DNA of 64,000 nucleotides from AWTP1-13 sp963770295 (GTDB lineage: Bacteria > Pseudomonadota > Alphaproteobacteria > Rhizobiales > Hyphomicrobiaceae): the NCBI GenBank assembly GCA_963770295.1, contig CAVYPA010000026.1:186001-250000 (forward strand). Reading direction: 5' to 3'. Position numbers and translations under genes: made by a program. Below are positions 38,583 to 47,933 of this stretch, in pieces. The first letter of the stretch is position 1. Each line of letters opens with the position of its first letter. The notes beneath the pieces were generated by a model. The model saw nothing but the letters and a program-made list of their open reading frames with translations, was not told the origin of the DNA and made no database searches.

Positions 38583-39374
38583 TTGTCGTCGAGCGTCGGT
38601 ATGTGGAGCGGCAAGATGAGAGCGATATTGCAATTTGTGGCCATAGCGGTCGCGGTCGCCATGCTATGGCAGAGTGCGATTGCACAAGGTGGTCCGTGCA
38701 GACAAGTCAACCACGATCGCGACGCCTTTACGGTCTGCGAAGTCGATTTGCGCAAAACTGCGGTCCGGCTCTACTGGCGTCGGCCGGATGGCTCGCCGTA
38801 TGGCTACCTACAGTCGCTACCCCGATCCCTTGGCGGCAAAACCGACGAGCTGCTCTTTGCCACCAATGCTGGCATGTTCGACCCTAATTTCCGACCCGTT
38901 GGGCTCTACGTGGAACAGGGTCACGAGCTCGTGCACGCCAACACAAAGTCGGGCTACGGCAATTTCCACATGAAACCCAACGGCGTGTTCTACGTTAAGG
39001 GCGACATGGCTGGCGTGCTGGAAACCAGCGCTTACCTCAAGCTGCGACCGACGGTTGATTTTGCTACCCAATCCGGCCCGATGCTCGTGCTCAACGGCCG
39101 CCTACATCCCAAATTCATCCGGGCGACCTCATCCCTCAAAATGCGCAATGGCGTTGGCGTGCGTTCGCCGAATTCGATTGTTTTCGCCATCTCACAAAGT
39201 GAAGTGTCGTTCGATGCCTTCGCGCGGCTGTTTCGCGACACGTTGAAATGCAGCGATGCGCTTTTTCTCGACGGCGGCAGTGCCTCCAGCCTCTATGTGC
39301 CCTCAATTCGGCTTGGCGGGAATATCTTGCCGCTGGGCCCAATGTTGGGCGTATTCGCCAAGGCTGCGCGCTAG
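38583..39374 (+). CDS. phosphodiester glycosidase family protein (NAGPA/DUF2233)
   Basis: 263 residues, secreted (signal AILQFVAIAVAVAMLWQSAIAQ; likely start MRAILQF at 38616). The NAGPA fold motifs appear in order: FATNAGMFDPNFRPVGLYVE, GNFHMKPNGVFYVKGD, TQSGPMLVLNGRLH, RNGVGV and CSDALFLDGGSASSLYVP. The human relative uncovers mannose-6-phosphate; bacterial members cleave GlcNAc phosphodiesters of the envelope or have unknown substrates. It follows the synthetase by 26 bases on the same strand. Confidence 0.85.
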   Translation: MSSSVGMWSGKMRAILQFVAIAVAVAMLWQSAIAQGGPCRQVNHDRDAFTVCEVDLRKTAVRLYWRRPDGSPYGYLQSLPRSLGGKTDELLFATNAGMFDPNFRPVGLYVEQGHELVHANTKSGYGNFHMKPNGVFYVKGDMAGVLETSAYLKLRPTVDFATQSGPMLVLNGRLHPKFIRATSSLKMRNGVGVRSPNSIVFAISQSEVSFDAFARLFRDTLKCSDALFLDGGSASSLYVPSIRLGGNILPLGPMLGVFAKAAR

Positions 39375-39567
39375 TCGACCGCCGTGGCCGCGCCGTGGTA
39401 GGCGAACGGACTGAGTTTTCGCCGGGCCGGCTCAAACATAAAACCCGCCCAACCACGGATGTCGTTTGGCGCGATTCGGGCTCCGTGCTTCGGTATTTCC
39501 ATCGATTATCGATTGCTGGCAGACCGCGCTCGCCTAGGATTTCTGCCGCTCGGCGGCGCGGTGCCCC

Positions 39568-40002
39568 ATGGTGACCCTCCCGCCAGACATCGCTCTGAGG
39601 ATTAACGCCTCACCCTGGCTCGGCTGGGTCATCATCGTGCTCGCAATGCTTGCGATCCTTGCCCCGACGATGGCGGGCAAAGCCACTGTCCTCCTCGTTG
39701 CTTTGCTTTCTCCTCATTGCGGGGTTGGTCCAGCTCTTTGGTGCGTTGCGGTCCGGCAGAGCACCAGCAGTCGAGTGTTGACGCTGGTCCTTGGCGCGAC
39801 GGCAACCGTCGCGGCCATTTTTATGCTTATCCATCCCCTGCTGGGTGGCTCTTGAGCAGCGGAGTTTTATCCCTGCTCGTCGGCTTTCTGATCTGGCGGC
39901 AGTGGCCGTTGGCCGGCACCTGCGCACTCGGTATCCAGATTGGCGCGAATTTGCGGTGCACCGGCGTTGGCGCAGTCAATGCACGAAACCTTGCGGAAAG
40001 TG
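39568..40002 (+). pseudogene. HdeD/DUF308 membrane protein, frameshifted and internally deleted
   Basis: The first part (SPWLGWVIIVLAMLAILAPT) is the HdeD start. The frame then slips (the alternative frame reads LIAGLVQLFGALRSGRAPAV) and returns at ATATVAAIFMLIHPLLG. Reading then jumps frame to WLLSSGVLSLLVGFLIWRQW, PLAGTCALGIQIGANL, the HdeD C-terminus. A stretch of about 35 residues between HPLLG and GWLLSSG is missing. This gene is dead. Confidence 0.7.
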
Positions 40003-40036
40003 ATTTTCGCTGTGCCGGGCAAACAGGCCTGAACGC

Positions 40037-40939
40037 TCACTGCGGCTCCATTCGGAAGGTATCACAGCTTGCAACCTGCCCCGATCTCAGCCCAGTGAGG
40101 AACCAGTGCGTGCGCTGTTCGGAGGATCCGTGCGTGAAGGCATCGGGCACAACATAGCCTTGGCTTCGCCGCTGCAGTCGATCGTCGCCGATCGCCGAAG
40201 CCGTCTGGATGGCAGCCTCGACGTCGCCGGGTTCGATGACGCGCCACTTTTCCGCCGCGTAGTGGCCCCACACACCGGCGAGACAATCCGCCTGCAATTC
40301 AACGCGAACCTGCAGTTGGTTGCTCTCGGCCTGATCCAGAGCAAGCTGTCGCTGCTGCACTTGCGGCAGGATGCCGAGCAAGTTCTGCACGTGATGGCCA
40401 ATCTCATGGGTGATCACGTACGCCTGCGCGAATTGGCAAGATTTGCTTCCGACGTTGCAGCCGCGGAACCGGCGTTCGAGATCGTCGAAAAAACTCGTGT
40501 CCAGATAAACCTTGCGATCGTTTGGACAATAAAACGGCCCCATAGCCGACTGAGCATATCCGCAGGCTGAGGGGGTGGCCCCGGAAAACATAACGAGCGT
40601 CGGCGCCTCGTAGGTTCTGCCGTTTTGCGCAAAGACATCGTTCCATTGCGCTTCTGTGCTGCCGAGCACCGCCGCCACGAACTCGCCGGTGCGGTCGGAT
40701 CCAGGATCGACCCTATTGTTCGTGGCTTGAGTTTGCTGCTGCGGGCTGCGCAGGCCAGACAAGATCTCCGCCCCACCAATCAAGTAGATCGGATTGATCC
40801 CCAATGCCCATCCCACCGCAGTGAGGAGTAACAGCGTGCCGATGCCAATGCCCCCGGCCCGCCCCATGGGGAAGCCGCGCGGCGGCTCTCCACGCCGATC
40901 CTCTATCTGATCGCTACGCGGCAGTTGATCGAAACGCAT
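40037..40939 (-). CDS. neutral zinc metallopeptidase (YpfJ family)
   Basis: 300-residue membrane-anchored protease-like protein. It has one N-terminal helix (GIGIGTLLLLTAVGWALGI), the conserved FVAAVLGSTEAQWNDVFAQ segment, ACGYAQSAMGPFYCPNDRKVYLDTSFF, and the zinc motif HEIGH (178-182) in YVITHEIGHHVQNLLGI. The distal ligand region is VRVELQADCLAGVWGH, then GDVEAAIQTASAIGDD. All catalytic residues are present and length is standard. Natural substrates are not known. Confidence 0.92.
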   Translation of the reverse strand: MRFDQLPRSDQIEDRRGEPPRGFPMGRAGGIGIGTLLLLTAVGWALGINPIYLIGGAEILSGLRSPQQQTQATNNRVDPGSDRTGEFVAAVLGSTEAQWNDVFAQNGRTYEAPTLVMFSGATPSACGYAQSAMGPFYCPNDRKVYLDTSFFDDLERRFRGCNVGSKSCQFAQAYVITHEIGHHVQNLLGILPQVQQRQLALDQAESNQLQVRVELQADCLAGVWGHYAAEKWRVIEPGDVEAAIQTASAIGDDRLQRRSQGYVVPDAFTHGSSEQRTHWFLTGLRSGQVASCDTFRMEPQ

Positions 40940-41598
40940 CTCTTTTCGGCGTCCAACGTGGCCTCAAATCGCGCGGGCCCCTGGCATTCCCGCCGCGAAG
41001 CCTTTGCGGCAGACCACCACGATCATCGATTTGCGCGGTCAGCTGAATCAAGACTAACCCTGAGAGGAGGCCACCCCTCGCTCCCGACGGCTCAGGGCTT
41101 TCCGCGCTCGCCAACAGAAATACTCCCCACTTGCCCCCCAAGCGCGAGGGTTCGAGCCGTCTTGCGAGAGCGCTAAGGTCCGGGCGCAATGCAAACAGGC
41201 CTTGTCACGCGGGTTTGCATTGGCCGTGGGAAAGCATGGCTAACGCGAACCCAGAGGAGACGGCCTTCAGCCTTCGAAGATCGCCACCCGTCGCGCCTCT
41301 CGCTCGACACCATCGTTGCGACTGCGCCAATCAAGGGCGCCACGCCAGCTTGCGCAAGCCCGCCCGCCCGTGCGCCCGCCTTCGGTGAAAGCGCAGTTTC
41401 ATCAAAGCTCCCATGAAACCCACGGTAGTTTCTCAGGACTAACACCGAACGACGGGTCGGCTGTTGCTATGCTATTTTTTGCGCAGCGCAGGAGAAGCGC
41501 GCCCAAAATCGTTTGCCCGCCAGCCGTTTGGGGCGAGCGCCTTCAGCGACGGTTTTAGGGTGTCGGACTCATTGCGAGGCCGACGGGCGGAGGCCTCG
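40940..41598. other. intergenic, nothing recognised
   Basis: About 0.66 kb without a convincing gene. It should contain the promoter of the metallopeptidase (minus) and of the 41.6-45.8 kb genes (plus), but I cannot mark them. Confidence 0.4.
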
Positions 41599-41889
41599 AT
41601 GAACCTGACGGCACTGATCATTCAGCTTATCGCCGGAGCGCTCGGCGGCAACGCTGCCGGCAATCTGTCAAAGGACATAAATCTAGGTCCGGTGGGCAAC
41701 AGCATCGCCGGCGCCATCGGTGGCGGCGTCGGCGGCCAGGTGCTGAATGCGGTCTTGGGTTTGGCGGGGACGGCTGCAGCATCTGGATTGGACATCGGCT
41801 CGATTGTCTCTGCGTTTGTGACCGGTGGCGCAAGTGGCGGCCTAACCGCCCTCATCGTCGGTTTTCTGAAGACAAAGATGGCCAGTTAG
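41599..41889 (+). CDS. small glycine-rich membrane protein
   Basis: 96 residues, MNLTALIIQLIAGALGGNAA. It is almost entirely small and hydrophobic residues with repeated GxxxG spacing (AGAIGGGVGGQVLNAVLGLAG) and ends FLKTKMAS. Glycine-zipper helices of this kind pack tightly in membranes. It precedes the three-gene unknown operon by 298 bases on the same strand and may belong to it. Function unknown. Confidence 0.65.
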   Translation: MNLTALIIQLIAGALGGNAAGNLSKDINLGPVGNSIAGAIGGGVGGQVLNAVLGLAGTAAASGLDIGSIVSAFVTGGASGGLTALIVGFLKTKMAS

Positions 41890-42187
41890 GGCTGCGCCGG
41901 CTTTGCCATTCCAGGAGTTGCAATGGCCGTCCCAACGTTAAGTCTTGGCGAAGCGGGTGGATTGGCGAGCGAGGCGCAAGGCCCAGGGGATGGCGACGAT
42001 TTTTGGCGACCGCGGGCCACCGTGCGGCCATCCGACCTGATCGAGGGGGCGCAAACCATGACGCTGCGGTCGGCGCGCCCGGGCTTTGGCGACAGCTCGT
42101 GGCTCTTCGCAGGTCTGCCAAGGCGTTCTCTCGGAACCTCAAACGTCCGTGCGGCGTGGCAATTATCTTAGGCACCTCGAAAATGGG

Positions 42188-43378
42188 ATGGATCACATGG
42201 CTGAAGTCGTAACAAGGTCCCCCCTGCAATACCTGGACAAGGCATCAAATGCCCTGCGCGATATGGGCCTGATGCCTGAGAAGACGAACGGCGCGGCGCC
42301 CGTCAATGCGCTACTGGAAAAGATATCCGACCTGGACCAAGACAAGATTGCTTTGATCGCCCGCACGCTGGCGCAGAGCGAGGTTTTCAACGAGGTGGTC
42401 CGCGAGCAGACATCGAAGATGGAGGTCGGCGATCGCTATCAAAGCATCACCAATGGCTTCAATTCCATACGCGATGACTCCAAACGCCTGGTAGATCAGG
42501 TTACCGACGGCAAGTTGGATATTCTGGAGCGCGGTACGAACATGTGGATGAAGATCGCGCGGGGCGACATCGCCGATCGTTTCGACAAAATCCGAAAGAC
42601 CTACCTCTCTGTCACCAAAGAAACCAAGAACCAAATCGAGCGTGAAGCCAAGATCCTAGACGCCTATCGAGACTATCGCGGGGCCCTCAAGCACGCGGAG
42701 GTGATGGCGCTCGAGGTGCTAAAAAAAGCCAGCGAGAAGCTCGACGCCATGAAGGCCGATTTGAAGACCGCGTCGGAAAAGGTCGCCGAGTTCAAAGGTA
42801 CCGAACCATCAGAGCGGGCAAAGCTGGAGCTCCTACGAGACGAGCAGCTGCGTTGCACCCAAGAAGAGGACAAGCGCTACCAGATCGCCAAGGACCTCTC
42901 GGACAACCTGACAATCGCCTATAATACCTCCGAGGTCATCATGGCCCGCCTAATGCAAACGACCTCCGCCAAGGAACGCGTGTATGCGCAGGCGGTCACC
43001 TTCTTCTCGACAAACGATAGCGTACTAACGGCACTCAAAGCGTCGTTTACTGGCATGTTCGGCCTGCATGAATTGACCAAAACGCTGGACGCCATGAAGG
43101 AGGGCATGTCGAAGAGCCTCGAGACCTTGTCGGAGGTGGGTGACAAAGTCACGGAAGCGGCCGTGCGCAGCGGCTATGGACCGACGGTCCGGGCCGATGC
43201 CGTTAAGAAGCTTGTCGACAGCGTCGTGAATTTTCAGGAGCGCTCCACAGAAATCATCGCCGAGATGCGCAAGCTTGCTACGCAAAACTCCAGTGAAATT
43301 CGTGATGCGGTCGAGGACAGCAAAAAGCGCATGGCCCGGCTGATTGCTGCGGGCGATACATTGCCCGCCGCCGCGTGA
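42188..43378 (+). CDS. all-helical coiled-coil protein, unknown operon gene 1
   Basis: 396 residues (MDHMAEVVTRSPLQYLDKAS; MAEVV at 42197 is an equally good start). No signal peptide and no membrane helix. It is nearly all charged amphipathic helix, with strong coiled-coil stretches near 190-260 (ALEVLKKASEKLDAMKADLKTASEKVAEF). The C-terminal half (SVLTALKASFTGMFGLHELT, KTLDAMKEGMSKSLETLSEV) looks like a helical bundle. Similar proteins are labelled cell surface protein in some Hyphomicrobiales, without evidence. It is the first of three closely spaced genes; the next starts about 20 bases later. Cytosolic scaffold is my inference. Confidence 0.8.
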   Translation: MDHMAEVVTRSPLQYLDKASNALRDMGLMPEKTNGAAPVNALLEKISDLDQDKIALIARTLAQSEVFNEVVREQTSKMEVGDRYQSITNGFNSIRDDSKRLVDQVTDGKLDILERGTNMWMKIARGDIADRFDKIRKTYLSVTKETKNQIEREAKILDAYRDYRGALKHAEVMALEVLKKASEKLDAMKADLKTASEKVAEFKGTEPSERAKLELLRDEQLRCTQEEDKRYQIAKDLSDNLTIAYNTSEVIMARLMQTTSAKERVYAQAVTFFSTNDSVLTALKASFTGMFGLHELTKTLDAMKEGMSKSLETLSEVGDKVTEAAVRSGYGPTVRADAVKKLVDSVVNFQERSTEIIAEMRKLATQNSSEIRDAVEDSKKRMARLIAAGDTLPAAA

Positions 43379-43399
43379 GGCTCGGGTTTGGAAAATCCC

Positions 43400-44344
43400 A
43401 TGACCGAGGCCGGGATGGTGCCGAGCCAGCCGCAGACGCTCGACGACGTCATGATTGCGATGGACGTGGTGGACACCCTGCGCCATCGAGAAGATCTTGT
43501 GCGTCGCGAGCTCAACGAGAAAGGCCGCGAGAGCGAGCTGCTCGCTCGCCTGCGCCAGATCTATCGCGACCAAGGCATCGAGGTGCCGGACGGGGTTTTG
43601 GCTGAGGGGGTCAAGGCCCTGGAGGACAGCCGCTTCGTCTACACCCCGCCGCCGCCGGGCTGGAAGCGCACATTACTCACCTTGTGGGCGAAGCGGCAGC
43701 GGCATGGCAGGCGGCTCGGCATCGCCGCGGCAGCGCTTGTTGGCTTGTTCGGCGGCTACTACGCGCTCGTCACGCGACCGGCCAAACTTGCCGAGGAGCG
43801 GGCGCGTATCGAGGTCACCGCGACGCTCCCGAAACAGCTTCGGCAAGCCTACGCCGATGTGGGGGCCATTACCGCCGATGCAGCCGCCAAGCAAAAAGCA
43901 AGCGCACTGCAGACCGAGGCCGAACGCGCCATCGGTGCGGGCGATCGCGCTGGCATGCTCAAGATCAATGCTGAGCTTGCGGCGCTACGCGAGGAGGTGA
44001 TGCGCCAGTACACCTTGACCGTCGTGTCGCGGCCGGGTGAGAGCAGCGGCGTGTGGCGTCGGCCACCCCACGGCAGCCAGGCGCGCAACTACTATCTGAT
44101 CGTCGAAGCCATTACTCCGCAGGGCGAAAAGCTGAGCCTGCCGATCCGCAACGAAGAGACCGGCAGCGTTGAAACCGTGTCCAAGTTCGGTGTTCGCGTG
44201 CCACAAGACACCTTCGAGATGGTAGCTCGCGACAAACGTGACGATGGCATCGTTCAGGAGAGCCGCTTCGGCGAAAAACGGCGCGGCATGTTGGCGATAA
44301 ATTACGAAATGCCGTTCGAGGGTGGCTTCATCACAAGGTGGTAA
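43400..44344 (+). CDS. DUF6384-like single-pass membrane protein, operon gene 2
   Basis: 314 residues. The N-terminal cytosolic part (TLDDVMIAMDVVDTLRHRED, LVRRELNEKGRESELLARLR, QIYRDQGIEVPDGVLAEGV) is the conserved region of what I recall as DUF6384. One membrane helix (about 106-124, LGIAAAALVGLFGGYYALV) follows. The periplasmic part has a coiled coil (KQKASALQTEAERAIGAGDR) then a beta-rich domain (YTLTVVSRPGESSGVWRRPP through MLAINYEMPFEGGFITRW). It probably anchors the operon's complex in the membrane. A TTG start at 43388 would add four residues. The family number is from memory and unverified. Confidence 0.75.
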   Translation: MTEAGMVPSQPQTLDDVMIAMDVVDTLRHREDLVRRELNEKGRESELLARLRQIYRDQGIEVPDGVLAEGVKALEDSRFVYTPPPPGWKRTLLTLWAKRQRHGRRLGIAAAALVGLFGGYYALVTRPAKLAEERARIEVTATLPKQLRQAYADVGAITADAAAKQKASALQTEAERAIGAGDRAGMLKINAELAALREEVMRQYTLTVVSRPGESSGVWRRPPHGSQARNYYLIVEAITPQGEKLSLPIRNEETGSVETVSKFGVRVPQDTFEMVARDKRDDGIVQESRFGEKRRGMLAINYEMPFEGGFITRW

Positions 44345-44353
44345 GGTTGCTTG

Positions 44354-45820
44354 ATGTGGACAGGACGGCAGACGTTAGCGTCGATCGAGGATGCGATCGG
44401 CAAGCTGCACGGCGAACAAAGTCAGCTCGACCAGGCGCTGCGCTCCGCCGTCGGTGAAACCGAGCGGCTGCGATCGGAACGTAGCCACAGCCTGCGAGAG
44501 CTTGCGCGCATCAAGCTCGACGAGATGGCCGCTGGGCGCCTAGTCGGCGATCTGGATGCCGGCGAGCGGCGGGCGCGACAAATCCTCGATGACTACCGTT
44601 TGCGCATCAGCGCGGCGGCCGAGCAGTGCAATGCCCTGCAAAAGGAAGTGACACAGGCGCAGGCGGCCCGGCACGCCGCGTCTGCCGAGGTCGAGACGGC
44701 ACTGGACGTGGTTGAGCACGACAGGGCCGAAGCGGAAGCTAGGGTGCAGGCAACGCAGGCTTGGCGGGATGCCAAACACGCACGCGATAAAGCAGAGGCG
44801 GTGGCCGTCGAGGCGGAAAAAAAAGCTGCCGCTTCGGAAGCCGAGCTCGGTGCCAAGAAGAAGCCTTACGATGAGGATCCCCTGTTCGCATATTTGTGGC
44901 GAAGGCGGTTCGGCAGCGGTCAATATACGGGTGGTCGGGTCGCTCGCATGCTCGATCGTATGGTGGCGGAGTTTATCGCCTACGACGGTGCCCGACCCAA
45001 TTATGCCGCGCTGATCGAAATCCCGCAACGTCTAAGGGAACATGCCACTGCCCAGCGGCAAGCGGTGCAGGCGCCACAAGCGGCACTTTTCGAAATCGAA
45101 CAACACGCCCTGATCGAGGTCGGTGTCGATGCGAAGGAACAGAGCCTGGCCGAAGTGCGTCACAAGCTGGCCGTCATCGATGACACGGTAGAGAAGAAGC
45201 GAGAAATGCTGCGCAAGGTCGACGAAGCGCGCGCAACCTTGGTCACCGGCAACTCGGATGCCGCTTACAACGAGGCGCTGAATACAATCGCCGCCGCCGA
45301 TGCCGCCGACAACATCGCCAACCTTTATGCCGAAGCGCGCCGGACACCGACCTCTGCCGACGAAGCGATTGTCGGTCGCATCGAGGGGATCGAGCAGAAT
45401 ATTGCCAAGACAGAAACCGAGATTGCCGGTTTGCGCCGCGAAGCCCTCGAACTGTCGCGTCGGCGGTCCGAAATGGAACAAGTGCGCGAGCAGTTCCGTC
45501 GCACGGGCTACGATCACCCACGCAGCACCTTCAACAACGACGGCGACATCGCCGATCTTTTGAAAGGTATGTTGCAGGGCGCCGTTCGCAGTGGCGCGCT
45601 TTGGGACATCCTGCAGAATGGGCACCGATCGCGACCCACCCGCGGCAGCACGGATTTTGGCCGACCCGATTTTCCGCTGCCGTTTCCCCTTCCCGGCGGC
45701 AATACGAACGATTCGGCCGGCGGCGGCTGGCGCAATCCGTCTAGTCGCGGCGGGTGGTCACCAAGGCCACCGCAATCCTCCGCCAATGACACCGACTTCT
45801 CAACGGGCGGATCCTTCTAA
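44354..45820 (+). CDS. long coiled-coil protein, operon gene 3
   Basis: 488 residues, MWTGRQTLASIEDAIGKLHG. The first 190 residues are one long coiled coil. A globular-looking middle (DEDPLFAYLWRRRFGSGQYT, GGRVARMLDRMVAEFIAYDG, ARPNYAALIEIPQRL) is followed by another coiled coil to about 400. The end is a Gly/Ser/Pro-rich disordered tail (GGGWRNPSSRGGWSPRPPQS). The middle block FAYLWRRRFG recurs in unnamed proteins of similar length. It starts nine bases after gene 2, so co-translation is likely. No enzymatic motif is visible. Confidence 0.75.
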   Translation: MWTGRQTLASIEDAIGKLHGEQSQLDQALRSAVGETERLRSERSHSLRELARIKLDEMAAGRLVGDLDAGERRARQILDDYRLRISAAAEQCNALQKEVTQAQAARHAASAEVETALDVVEHDRAEAEARVQATQAWRDAKHARDKAEAVAVEAEKKAAASEAELGAKKKPYDEDPLFAYLWRRRFGSGQYTGGRVARMLDRMVAEFIAYDGARPNYAALIEIPQRLREHATAQRQAVQAPQAALFEIEQHALIEVGVDAKEQSLAEVRHKLAVIDDTVEKKREMLRKVDEARATLVTGNSDAAYNEALNTIAAADAADNIANLYAEARRTPTSADEAIVGRIEGIEQNIAKTETEIAGLRREALELSRRRSEMEQVREQFRRTGYDHPRSTFNNDGDIADLLKGMLQGAVRSGALWDILQNGHRSRPTRGSTDFGRPDFPLPFPLPGGNTNDSAGGGWRNPSSRGGWSPRPPQSSANDTDFSTGGSF

Positions 45821-46005
45821 CAGCCTTGACGCGACGGCCGCATCGCGCGTCCTCCTTTCATGGAGATTTGTGCCTCCGCCTCTGCGGATAGCGCAAGCGC
45901 GACGATAAATGCCTTAGGCGGCGATGCCGCCAGGAATTGGTCGCAGGCCTGCGGCGAGGCCCCGATCGCTGCCCGCCCTCGAGGGCGCCCAAATTGCCGC
46001 TCCCC

Positions 46006-47583
46006 TCAGCGCTCGAGCCAGACGTCCTCCATGCGCCAACCATTGTAGATGCTGTTCACCATGATCGTGACGTTCTTCACCTCAGGCCGCCAACAGGTAG
46101 CTCCGCGCATGTAATAGATCATCGGACGGACCGCATCTTCGGTCAGCTTTTTATCGATTTCCCAGGCAATCTGCTTGCGCTTCTCCTGGTCCCGCTCCAT
46201 GGACTGCTTGGCGATCAGGGCATCGATCTCTTTATTGCAATAATCCATGTAGGTACGCGAACCACAGGCATAGTTCTCGGGATAGTTCTGATCGGGGTCA
46301 TCAACACCGTTGCCGACCTAATTCACTGCCATCTGGTATTCACGCCGAATGAGTTTCGGCACCCAAAGCGCGGTTTCGACCAAATCCAACTCGGCATCGA
46401 TGAAGATCTCCTTCAATTGACTGATCAGGATGACCGAAGCGTCGCGATAGGTCGGCAGATTTCGGGTCGAAAGCTTCAGTTTCAGCCGCTTATTTGGACC
46501 GAAGCCGTTCGCCTGCATGGTGGCGCGCGCCTTCTGTCGACTCTTCTCGACGTCAGCATCATAGCCCGGTAGCGCGCGCCGCATGTCCTCGGGCATTCCC
46601 CAACGCCCCTCTGGCAGCGGCTGCATGGCGGTACCGACATCCCCGCGCCCTTGAGTCAGAATATCGATGAAGCTCTTGCGATCCAGCGCCATGGCAACGG
46701 CCCGGCGGACGTCAAGGTTATCGAACGGCGCTACGGGGTTCATCAGTATGTTGGCGGCAACGTTCATTGGAGAGATATCGCAGATGGCCGTTGGCACCTG
46801 GCTTTTCACGTCCGTCACCAGGGGCACGGTCAGTTCATAGGGAAAGATCATATCGAAGTTGCCGGCGACGAAGGCGAGGATAGCGGTCGATCGGTTGGGG
46901 ATGATGGTGTATTCGATCCCGTCCAGATAGGGCCGACCTGGCTTCCAGTAGTTCGGGTTGCGACTGACCTTGATACCCTGGTTGCTTTGGTATTCGACGA
47001 ACTTGAACGGTCCCGTGCCGATCGGCGCCCGGCGCATATCGCGTGGCGAGACATGGCAGGGGTATACCGGCGTAAAGCCTGAAGCCAGCAGGGCCAGAAT
47101 TGCGGGCTGCGGCATTTTCAGGTCGAACACCACTTCGTAGGCGCCATTGGTCGTCACCGCCTCGACATTGCTGTACCAACCCTTACGGAAATTGACCTTA
47201 AATGTCTCCTCACCCTTGTCGCCCAACAGATCCCAGGTGCATTTGACGTCGGCGGCAGTGAATGGCTTGCCGTCATGCCAAGTCACGCCCTCACGTAGCG
47301 CGAAGGTCAGTCGCTTCCCGTCTTCACTCCAGGTCCAACTCTTGGCCAGGTCCGGCACGATCCCTTCCAAAGCGTTCTGCGGTGCATGCGGATCGAAGAC
47401 GACGAGGTTGTTGAAGACCCCCATCATCGGCAACACCACGGAAATCGTTCCCTCCTCATGGATCGACATGCTGGCTGGGCTATCGCGGTGCGTGATGCGC
47501 AGCACGCCACCAGACTTTTGTGCCCAGGCGCCCGTTGTGGCGAAAGCGAAAATTGCAGCTGCGATGGCGGCCAGCTTGAGCAT
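46006..47583 (-). pseudogene. ABC transporter substrate-binding protein (family 5, peptide type) with in-frame amber
   Basis: 525 codons matching a full-length oligopeptide/dipeptide-binding protein. Signal MLKLAAIAAAIFAFATTGAWAQ; then LAKSWTWSEDGKRLTFALRE, GVTWHDGKPFTAADVKCTWD, GTGPFKFVEYQSNQGIKVSR, NPNYWKPGRPYLDGIEYTII. A TAG at 46318-46320 interrupts MAVN / VGNGVDDPDQNYPENYACGS; the same frame continues to a normal C-terminus (NSIYNGWRMEDVWLER). Only one codon needs changing. No permease or ATPase genes are nearby, so the protein is also an orphan. Confidence 0.85.
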
Positions 47584-47933
47584 CGGTTTGTCCTCGCGCG
47601 TTGGCGGTGGCCCTGTCGTCCCAGAAAGTGTGCACCCGCCCAGGCTCAGCAACAATAGTGAAAACGCGCCGAGTAAAACGACGTGTGCCGAACATCCCAC
47701 GATTGTCCGGCAAGGCAAGCGGCACGCCGTCCCTGGCAAGCCGCGCCATGACCGTTTAGCGCCGCGTGCTCCCTGGCCCAGGGGTTGGCTGGGTCGAAAA
47801 ATTAGGCAAGGGACATCATTTAAAGCGGGGCGCGGCGGCGATGGCGCCGGGCTCCGCTGCCACCTGGCTGCTCAGGCTGCCGTCGGCCAGGAAACGTGCT
47901 AGTGTCCTTCGGCCGCATGGGAGTACGCAGGCG
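47584..47933. other. divergent intergenic region
   Basis: 350 bases between the binding protein (minus) and the Fe-S protein (plus). Both promoters should lie here. The Fe-S frame is open upstream to 47766, but that part is not family-like. Confidence 0.45.
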
